DNA of 6,757 nucleotides from Burkholderiales bacterium (lineage in GTDB: Bacteria > Pseudomonadota > Gammaproteobacteria > Burkholderiales > Burkholderiaceae_B): the NCBI GenBank assembly GCA_005788065.1, contig SXZD01000307.1, positions 1 to 6,757 on the forward strand, written 5' to 3'. Below are positions 1-4,956 of the stretch, piece after piece. Below the pieces are notes generated by a model, which did not search any database, was not told where the DNA came from, and saw nothing but the letters and a program-made list of their open reading frames with translations. Numbering within the stretch: position 1 is the stretch's first letter; every line of letters starts with the position of its first letter. The position numbers and the translations under genes are program-made.

Positions 1-1
1 C

Positions 2-823
2 CTGCAGCGCGCCTACGACCAACTCATTCACGACGTGGCACTGCAGAACCTCGATGTCACTTTTGCGCTGGATCGCGCCGGCCTGGTGGGTGCAGATGGT
101 GCCACGCATGCCGGTAATTACGATATTGCTTATCTGCGTTGCATACCCAACATGGTCATTGCAACTCCGTCGGACGAACAGGCCTGTCGCGGCCTGCTGA
201 CCACGGCATATCAGCACAAGGGGCCGGCAGCTGTGCGTTATCCCCGCGGCTCAGGTGCGGGCGTGCCGCTTTCTACCGGGCTCGACGTGCTGCCGCTTGG
301 CAAAGGCGTGCTCGTGCGCGACTCCCGAGAGCTTGCAGACAGCGACGCCGTCCGCGCGGCAGACACTGCTGCTGCCGGCCGTATCGCCATTCTCGGTTTT
401 GGCACGCTCGTCTGTACCGCCCGCAGTGTGGCCGACGAGCTTGACCTGACCTTGGCCGACATGCGCTTTGTCAAACCGCTGGATGAGGCGCTGGTGCTTG
501 AATTGGCCCGTACACACGATGCACCGGTCACGATCGAAGACGGCTGCATCATGGGCGGGGCCGGAAGTGCCGTGATCGAATGCCTGCAGGCTGCGGGTGT
601 CGATATCCCGGTGCTGCAACTCGGGTTGCCCGACCGTTTCATTGATCATGGCGACCCCGCTTTGCTCATGTCATTGGAAGGTCTGGATGCAGAGGGCATC
701 CGCAACAGCATCATGAAACGTTTTGAAGGCATCCTGTCGCGCAAGTCAGGTCAGGATGTCGGCAGTACCGGGGGCGTTGTGAGACACATCGCAGCATCCC
801 TGCATTTTGAAAGAAGAAAATGA
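2..823 (+). CDS. dxs: 1-deoxy-D-xylulose-5-phosphate synthase, C-terminal part (5' end outside window)
   Basis: This thiamine-diphosphate enzyme condenses pyruvate and glyceraldehyde 3-phosphate to DXP, the entry point of the MEP isoprenoid pathway and a precursor for thiamine and pyridoxal. The frame is open from base 2, so the first 273 codons seen are the 3' part; the missing N-terminal part should be roughly 390 residues by comparison with E. coli Dxs. Fragment residues 1-100 match the end of the pyrimidine-binding domain: QRAYDQ, then DRAGLVGADGATHAG with the substrate-site Asp32 and His36, and RYPRG at 79-83. The transketolase C-terminal domain follows (FVKPLD, then MGGAGSAV). Two oddities stand out against the usual family: about 17 extra Ala/Asp-rich residues near 106-126, and a tail of about 30 residues after MKRF. 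The TGA stop overlaps the folE2 start as ATGA. Confidence 0.97.
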   Translation: MQRAYDQLIHDVALQNLDVTFALDRAGLVGADGATHAGNYDIAYLRCIPNMVIATPSDEQACRGLLTTAYQHKGPAAVRYPRGSGAGVPLSTGLDVLPLGKGVLVRDSRELADSDAVRAADTAAAGRIAILGFGTLVCTARSVADELDLTLADMRFVKPLDEALVLELARTHDAPVTIEDGCIMGGAGSAVIECLQAAGVDIPVLQLGLPDRFIDHGDPALLMSLEGLDAEGIRNSIMKRFEGILSRKSGQDVGSTGGVVRHIAASLHFERRK

Positions 824-1641
824 ACAGTCGAGACCCCAGCGCCGTGGTGAACATGGTTCCCGAAACTCCCATGCCGGATGTGCAGAGCACGCAGGACACC
901 CGCCAGATTCCGATTCAGGCCGTGGGTGTTCGTTCCGTTCGCTATCCCTTGGTCGTTCGGCGCCCCGATGGCATTGAAAGCGCCACCGTCGCAGATTTCG
1001 AGATGACGGTGTATCTGCCCGCAGACCAGAAGGGCACGCACATGTCGCGCTTCATCGCGCTGCTCGAGGGTTTGGAAGGGTCGGTAGACATCGCTTCTTT
1101 CCGCAGATTGCTGGTGGAGATGGCGCAAAAGCTTGAGGCGCCATCCGGTCGCATACAGGCCCGGTTTCCTTATTTCGTATCCAAGGCTGCGCCTGTATCG
1201 GGCGTGGTCAGTCTGATGGATTACCAGATTACGCTGGAAGGCGAAGTCAGGGGCGACAGCACGCGTGTGTGGGTCACCGTGTTGGTGCCGGTCACCAGCC
1301 TGTGTCCCTGTTCCAAGAAAATCTCGGACTATGGTGCGCACAATCAGCGTTCGCACGTCACGGTGCGTGCCGAGGTACGCGATTCCGTGTCGTTTGAAGA
1401 GATCATCCGTCTGGTTGAAGACGAAGCGTCCTGCGAACTGTACGGCTTGCTCAAGCGTCCGGACGAAAAGTTCGTCACCGAGCGCGCCTATGAAAACCCC
1501 AAGTTCGTCGAGGACCTGGTGCGCGACATCGCCTTGCGTCTGAATTCACATCCGTCCGTGGGTGCCTATGTGCTGGAAGCTGAAAATTTCGAGTCCATAC
1601 ACAACCACTCCGCTTATGCGCGCATTGAGCGTCCGGCCTGA
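820..1641 (+). CDS. folE2: GTP cyclohydrolase FolE2 (type IB)
   Basis: It converts GTP to 7,8-dihydroneopterin triphosphate and formate, the first step of folate (and other pterin) synthesis, in the cytoplasm. The 273-residue protein shows the FolE2/MptA signature: MPDVQ near 18-22, DTRQIPIQ at 26-33, TSLCPCSKKISDYG at 159-172 and AHNQRSH at 173-179. From memory of the Neisseria type IB enzyme, its metal and active-site residues (Cys147, His159, Glu201, Glu216, His246) map with a constant offset of 15 to Cys162, His174, Glu216, Glu231 and His261, and all five are present. Type IB enzymes are not strictly zinc-dependent, unlike FolE. The start is the ATG in the ATGA overlap with dxs, preceded by a purine-rich GAAAGAAG that is only a weak Shine-Dalgarno match, so coupling to dxs translation is likely. 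A second ATG at 853 is possible, but the N-terminus is variable in this family. Confidence 0.97.
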   Translation: MNSRDPSAVVNMVPETPMPDVQSTQDTRQIPIQAVGVRSVRYPLVVRRPDGIESATVADFEMTVYLPADQKGTHMSRFIALLEGLEGSVDIASFRRLLVEMAQKLEAPSGRIQARFPYFVSKAAPVSGVVSLMDYQITLEGEVRGDSTRVWVTVLVPVTSLCPCSKKISDYGAHNQRSHVTVRAEVRDSVSFEEIIRLVEDEASCELYGLLKRPDEKFVTERAYENPKFVEDLVRDIALRLNSHPSVGAYVLEAENFESIHNHSAYARIERPA

Positions 1642-1650
1642 CAGGGCTGA

Positions 1651-1673
1651 GGTGGCGCACGGGTTGCGCCACT
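1651..1673 (+). other. Strong hairpin between folE2 and the amidotransferase gene
   Basis: GTGGCGCA (1652-1659) pairs perfectly with TGCGCCAC (1665-1672) around a 5-base loop, and a flanking G-U pair can extend the stem. It begins ten bases after the folE2 stop. No T-run follows (TGTATCAAACC), so it does not meet the usual intrinsic-terminator pattern. It may protect the 3' end of the dxs-folE2 message, mark a processing point or only partly terminate transcription. Confidence 0.6.
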
Positions 1674-1698
1674 GTATCAAACCGCTGAGTTGATCCGG

Positions 1699-2439
1699 AT
1701 GTTGCCCGTTCTGGTTTTGCAGCATTCGCCCGATGTAGAGCCCGGTTTTTTCGGTGAGTACCTCACCGAGAATGGTATCCCGTGGGTGCTGGTGCGCATT
1801 GATCAAGGGCAGGCGCCGCCCCCTTCCATGCAGCCTTTTTCCGGTTTGGGGTTGATGGGCGGGGAGATGAGCGTCAATGACCCGCTGGACTGGATAGAGC
1901 CTGTCTGCCAGCTTGTCCGTCAGGCCGACAGCACAGCCAAGCCTGTCATCGGGCACTGTTTGGGCGGCCAACTCATGGCCAAGGCCTTCGGTGCAACGGT
2001 GCGGCAACATGTTCGCAAAGAGCTGGGCTGGGGACAATTGCAGGTGTCCGATCCGCGACTGGGAAACGACTGGCTGGGTCTTGAGCACGGTTCCATTCCC
2101 GCTTTCCAATGGCATGGCGACACGTTTGGATGGCCGCAGAATGCCCAGCCTTTGCTGACCGGCCGTTATTGCGAACATCAGGCCTTTGTCATCGAAAAGC
2201 AGGGTCAGGTCGCTCACTTGGGCATGCAGTGTCATGTCGAGATGACATCCGATCTGGTGGAGCGTTGGGTGGCCAAGGGCGGCGAGGACATCTGCCATGC
2301 GCTCGCCCATGATCCGGTAGCCGTGCAGTCTGCCGAGGAGATCTTGAACAATCTTCAGTCGCGTTGCGCCAACATGCGCATTCACACGCGCCGCCTGTAT
2401 GATCGCTGGGTTAAGGGTTTAAGCGCAGACCCGGTATAA
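1699..2439 (+). CDS. Class I glutamine amidotransferase-like protein (GMP synthase-type GATase fold), substrate unknown
   Basis: The product (246 residues from ATG 1699) is a stand-alone class I GATase domain that would hydrolyse glutamine, or another gamma-glutamyl amide, through a Cys-His-Glu triad. The nucleophile elbow is GHCLGGQ with Cys at residue 87. QWHGDTF near 137-143 is typical of this GMP synthase-like subgroup. The His and Glu are in GMQCHVEMT (His179, Glu181), where most relatives have Q-F-H-P-E or Q-F-H-L-E. No synthetase domain is attached, so the ammonia acceptor or true substrate cannot be read from sequence. An in-frame TTG at 1690 would add three residues. I prefer ATG 1699 because a GAG lies nine bases upstream and family members usually begin just before the VLVLQ strand. 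It follows folE2 in the same direction after a hairpin. Its TAA stop lies inside the candidate promoter of the next gene. Confidence 0.85.
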   Translation: MLPVLVLQHSPDVEPGFFGEYLTENGIPWVLVRIDQGQAPPPSMQPFSGLGLMGGEMSVNDPLDWIEPVCQLVRQADSTAKPVIGHCLGGQLMAKAFGATVRQHVRKELGWGQLQVSDPRLGNDWLGLEHGSIPAFQWHGDTFGWPQNAQPLLTGRYCEHQAFVIEKQGQVAHLGMQCHVEMTSDLVERWVAKGGEDICHALAHDPVAVQSAEEILNNLQSRCANMRIHTRRLYDRWVKGLSADPV

Positions 2440-2440
2440 T
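2411..2440 (+). promoter_or_regulatory. Candidate sigma70 promoter for the DUF3579 gene
   Basis: A perfect TATAAT at 2435-2440 overlaps the TAA stop of the amidotransferase gene. The best -35 is TTAAGG at 2411-2416 with an 18-base spacer, only three of six matches. Transcription would start near 2447 and leave a leader of about 90 bases. The leader contains a weak hairpin (CTGGG 2475-2479 with CCCAG 2490-2494). No other feature is visible in 2441-2524. Confidence 0.45.
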
Positions 2441-2524
2441 TCTGGTCTGCACACGCGATGTTGTAACGGGTGCGCTGGGTGACTCACTGCCCAGGCTCCC
2501 ATCAACTCAGCACCACTTCCTTTC

Positions 2525-2530
2525 ACGGAG
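2525..2530 (+). promoter_or_regulatory. Ribosome binding site of the DUF3579 gene
   Basis: ACGGAG lies seven bases before the ATG at 2538. It is one of the clearer Shine-Dalgarno sequences in the window and supports that start. Confidence 0.65.
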
Positions 2531-2537
2531 ACCCCCC

Positions 2538-2858
2538 ATGGCGGGCAAGCCCACCGACAGTCACAAGGAGTTTTTCATTCAGGGTGTGACGCAATCCGGC
2601 AAAGTGTTCCGTCCGTCTGACTGGGCAGAGCGCCTGTGCGGTGTGATGTCCCGCTTCGCGCCGGATGATGATTGGGAAGAGGGTAACCGGCCACAGTATT
2701 CGCCCTATGTGCGACCCATCATGGTGGGAGATCTGCGCTGCGTGGTCGTGGACGAGCGGCTCAATGAACTGGAGCCCATGGCCTATAACTTTTTGCTGAA
2801 CTTCGCTCAGGACAACGACCTGGTGCTGGTAGCCGCTTGCTCTTTGCCGGATCGCTGA
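2538..2858 (+). CDS. DUF3579 family protein, function unknown
   Basis: This 106-residue acidic, presumably cytoplasmic protein resembles DUF3579, a small family found mainly in betaproteobacteria. The recognisable core runs from FFIQGVT (12-18) through GKVFRPSDWAERLCGVMSRF (21-40) and SPYVRPI to CVVVDERL and LEPMAYNFLLNFAQDND near the C-terminus. It has no signal peptide or membrane segment, and I see no catalytic motif. The start is supported by ACGGAG upstream. The protein ends in ACSLPDR, close to the usual family end, so it is probably full length. In Burkholderiales this gene often neighbours rpsT, and in several genomes argF; argF is not next to it here. It converges on rpsT. The function has not been established as far as I know, and nothing in this window suggests one. 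Confidence 0.9.
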   Translation: MAGKPTDSHKEFFIQGVTQSGKVFRPSDWAERLCGVMSRFAPDDDWEEGNRPQYSPYVRPIMVGDLRCVVVDERLNELEPMAYNFLLNFAQDNDLVLVAACSLPDR

Positions 2859-2862
2859 TGTG

Positions 2863-2883
2863 CCGGGGGCTGAGCCTGCCCGG
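2863..2883 (+). other. Hairpin just after the DUF3579 stop
   Basis: CCGGG (2863-2867) pairs with CCCGG (2879-2883), and GGC/GCC continues the stem inside around a TGA loop with a two-base bulge. It begins four bases after the stop codon. No T-run follows, so it is at best a weak or Rho-assisted 3' end for the DUF3579 transcript. Confidence 0.4.
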
Positions 2884-2899
2884 TAGGGATGTGTCGGCT

Positions 2900-2931
2900 A
2901 AAGAAAATGAAGGCGCCTCGAATGAGACGCC
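2900..2931 (-). terminator. Rho-independent terminator of rpsT
   Basis: Read on the minus strand, GGCGTCTC, loop ATTC and GAGGCGCC form an eight-pair stem (2931 down to 2912) with one G-U wobble. The T-rich TTCATTTTCTTT follows (2911 down to 2900). On the plus strand the wobble becomes a C-A mismatch and no T-run follows, so the signal is directional. It lies 115 bases beyond the rpsT stop. Confidence 0.8.
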
Positions 2932-2950
2932 CGCATCATCAGGGGATCAG

Positions 2951-2996
2951 GGCCAAACTGTCATGTCCATCAGATCATGTACAGACAGCCATGGCC
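2951..2996 (-). other. Imperfect stem-loop in the rpsT 3' untranslated region
   Basis: GGCCA (2951-2955) pairs with TGGCC (2992-2996). After a small internal loop CTGTC (2958-2962) pairs with GACAG (2984-2988), and ATG (2963-2965) pairs with CAT (2976-2978) next to a five-base bulge. That gives about 13 pairs. It lies between the other two hairpins of this gap, in a region with no credible coding sequence. Whether it folds this way in vivo is not known. Confidence 0.35.
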
Positions 2997-3007
2997 TCGG
3001 TATCGCA

Positions 3008-3027
3008 GTCAATCCGTGGGGATTGAC
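3008..3027 (-). other. Perfect 8-bp hairpin 19 bases after the rpsT stop
   Basis: GTCAATCC (3008-3015) and GGATTGAC (3020-3027) are perfect inverted repeats around a four-base loop (CCAC when read on the rpsT strand). In the direction of rpsT transcription the following bases are TGCGATACC, with no T-run, so it is not a standard terminator. It may block exonucleases or form part of a structured 3' RNA. Confidence 0.55.
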
Positions 3028-3046
3028 CGGAAGGCAGACCTTTGAA

Positions 3047-3310
3047 TCAGGCCATTGCCTTGACAGCGGCGGCCAGACGCGACTTGTGACGTGAGGCCTT
3101 GTTTTTGTGGATGATCTGCTTGTCGGCCACGCGGTCGAGGATGCTGGTGGTGTTGCGCAGAACATCTGCTGCAGCGGCTTTGTCGCCGGTTTCAACAGCC
3201 TGGCGGACGCGCTTGATGGCGGTGCGCATCATGGAGCGCAGCGCCGAATTGTGGGCGTTTTGCTTGACGGCCTGACGGGCGCGCTTGCGTGCTTGTGCGG
3301 TATTTGCCAT
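3047..3310 (-). CDS. rpsT: 30S ribosomal protein S20
   Basis: S20 binds 16S rRNA early in assembly of the small ribosomal subunit. The 87-residue, Lys/Arg-rich product begins MANTAQARKRARQ and continues with the typical helices: SALRSMMRTAIKRVRQAVETG, then DKAAAADVLRNTTSILDRVADKQIIHKNKASRHKSRL split over 43-79. Length and sequence are full-size for the family. ATG is the start; the bases before it (TGACTGAGTTATTTC) hold at most a weak Shine-Dalgarno. E. coli rpsT also has a weak initiation region, which serves autogenous control, so similar feedback is possible but unproven here. The gene is transcribed alone, divergent from murJ and convergent with DUF3579, with its own promoter and terminator. 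Confidence 0.98.
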   Translation of the reverse strand: MANTAQARKRARQAVKQNAHNSALRSMMRTAIKRVRQAVETGDKAAAADVLRNTTSILDRVADKQIIHKNKASRHKSRLAAAVKAMA

Positions 3311-3352
3311 GAAATAACTCAGTCAAATGGTGTGACGACGGGAAAGCCTGTA

Positions 3353-3381
3353 AGTATAACCTCTTTCCGGATTCGCTACAA
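3353..3381 (-). promoter_or_regulatory. Candidate sigma70 promoter of rpsT
   Basis: On the minus strand TTGTAG (3381-3376) and TATACT (3358-3353) are separated by the ideal 17 bases. The -10 matches five of six consensus positions and the -35 three of six. Transcription would start near 3346, giving a leader of about 36 bases before the rpsT ATG. Confidence 0.6.
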
Positions 3382-3382
3382 T
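3377..3382 (+). promoter_or_regulatory. Possible -10 box for murJ
   Basis: TACAAT matches five of six -10 positions and overlaps the -35 of the divergent rpsT promoter. No good -35 is visible at 15-19 bases upstream. The predicted start site would fall at about 3389, directly before the murJ ATG, implying a leaderless or nearly leaderless message. This is a weak call. Confidence 0.3.
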
Positions 3383-3389
3383 CCACCCC

Positions 3390-4952
3390 ATGAATATTCT
3401 TAAAGCCGCCATGACCGTGAGCGCCTTGACACTGCTGTCGCGTGTCACCGGCCTGCTGCGCGAAACCCTCACAGCCCGCATGCTGGGGGCCGGAGCCGAT
3501 ACGGACGCCTTTTTTGTGGCCTTCCGCATTCCCAACCTGTTGCGTCGCCTGTTTGCCGAGGGTGCCTTCTCGCAGGCTTTCGTACCCATCCTGGCGCAGG
3601 TCAACCAGCAGGAGGGCGATGACAGAACCCGCGTGCTGGTCGAGCATGTTGCCACCTGCCTGTTCTGGCTGCTGGGTCTGGTCAGCATCGCCGGCGTTCT
3701 TGGTGCATCCGGGCTGGTCTGGGTGATGGCCAGCGGTTTGCAGTCAGATCCGGCAACCTTTGAGCTTACGGTCGTGCTCACGCGATGGATGTTTCCGTAT
3801 ATCCTGCTCATTTCGCTGGTGGCGCTGGCCTCCGGCGTGCTCAATACCTTCCGGCGTTTTGCCGTGCCGGCTTTCACGCCGGTCTTGCTCAACCTCTGTT
3901 TCATCGCCGCCGTCCTGTTTGTATCGCCGCACCTTGATCAGCCGGTGTATGCGCTGGCGGGGGCTGTGGTTGCTGGCGGTATCCTGCAACTGGTCATGCA
4001 GGCCTGGGCGGTGCGTGCCATCGGCATGCCGCTGGGCATCGGTTTTTTGCCCTCGCGGCTGCGGCAGGCCTGGGCCGATGAAACGGTCAGACGAATCGTC
4101 AGGCAGATGCTGCCAGCCAGCCTGGCCGTTTCTGTGGCGCAGATCAGCCTGATCATCAATACGCAGATTGCCTCTCATCTGCAGGCCGGCAGCGTGTCGT
4201 GGATCTCGTTTGGAGACCGGCTCATGGAGTTTCCCACCGCCATGCTTGGCGTGGCCCTTGGTACCGTTTTGCTGCCCGCACTCTCGCGTGCCAATGCGGC
4301 GGGCAACACGGCGCAGGTCAGCCAGTTGATCGACTGGGGGCTGCGCATCACGGTGGTCTTGGCATTGCCGGCGGCCGCGGGGCTGGCCACCTTTGGCGAA
4401 CCGCTGACGGCCATGCTGTTTCATTACGGACGGTTTGATGCCCACGATGTCGAGATGACGCGTCAGACGGTGCTGGGCTACAGCGCCGGGCTGATGGGCT
4501 TGATTGCGGTCAAGGTATTGGCGCCGGGGTTTTATGCCCGCCAGGACGTCCGCACGCCCGTCAAAATCGGCATTGCAGTGGTCATCGCCACCCAGCTCAT
4601 GAATCTGGTGACCGTGCCGTTGTTGGGGCATGCGGGCCTGCCGTTGTCCATCGGCCTGGGTGCCATGCTCAATGCGGCCGTGCTCTGGTGGGGTTTGAGA
4701 AAACGCGGGGTCTATCAGGCCGAGTCGGGGTGGGGCAGTTTCATCATCAAGGTGATCGCTGCCTCCATGGTGATGGCGGGACTGCTGCTGCATGTGGCAG
4801 ACGGCATTGACTGGATCGCCCTGGCTGACAGCCCCGCTTTGCGCATTGCCATGGTCATGGCCGTGGTGGCAGGGGCGGGCGCCGTGTATTTTGCCCTGCT
4901 GGCCGCCAGCGGACTGACTCCGCGCCGCCTGCTCAGACGCCCGACCGCCTGA
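3390..4952 (+). CDS. murJ: Lipid II flippase MurJ
   Basis: MurJ moves the peptidoglycan precursor lipid II across the inner membrane and belongs to the MOP exporter superfamily. The 520-residue protein is hydrophobic throughout with many membrane segments, consistent with the family's 14. The N-terminus keeps the residues known to be important in E. coli MurJ at the same numbers: Arg18, Arg24, Asp39, Arg52, Arg53 and Glu57. The helix 1-2 signature is clear (TDAFFVAFRIPNLLRRLFAE, 38-57, then GAFSQAFVPIL). The central cavity motif GDRLMEFP lies at 275-282; its Arg277 corresponds to E. coli Arg270. ATG 3390 fits the family N-terminus, yet no Shine-Dalgarno precedes it (CGCTACAATCCACCCC). rpsT diverges upstream. 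The stop is four bases from the ggt stop. Older annotations call this gene mviN. Confidence 0.97.
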   Translation: MNILKAAMTVSALTLLSRVTGLLRETLTARMLGAGADTDAFFVAFRIPNLLRRLFAEGAFSQAFVPILAQVNQQEGDDRTRVLVEHVATCLFWLLGLVSIAGVLGASGLVWVMASGLQSDPATFELTVVLTRWMFPYILLISLVALASGVLNTFRRFAVPAFTPVLLNLCFIAAVLFVSPHLDQPVYALAGAVVAGGILQLVMQAWAVRAIGMPLGIGFLPSRLRQAWADETVRRIVRQMLPASLAVSVAQISLIINTQIASHLQAGSVSWISFGDRLMEFPTAMLGVALGTVLLPALSRANAAGNTAQVSQLIDWGLRITVVLALPAAAGLATFGEPLTAMLFHYGRFDAHDVEMTRQTVLGYSAGLMGLIAVKVLAPGFYARQDVRTPVKIGIAVVIATQLMNLVTVPLLGHAGLPLSIGLGAMLNAAVLWWGLRKRGVYQAESGWGSFIIKVIAASMVMAGLLLHVADGIDWIALADSPALRIAMVMAVVAGAGAVYFALLAASGLTPRRLLRRPTA

Positions 4953-4956
4953 GCCG

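Noticed and set aside
1651..1673. Intrinsic terminator after folE2
   Set aside because: The stem is strong but no T-run follows on the plus strand, so it was recorded only as a hairpin.
1546..2385. Open frame of 279 codons on the minus strand over folE2 and the amidotransferase gene
   Set aside because: It is antisense to two genes with intact family motifs. Its composition looks like a codon shadow and it has no family resemblance.
2837..3094. Plus-strand frame of 85 codons overlapping the DUF3579 end and the rpsT end
   Set aside because: No ribosome site, no recognisable protein, and it runs through the rpsT terminator and into rpsT antisense. The gap is better explained by RNA structure.
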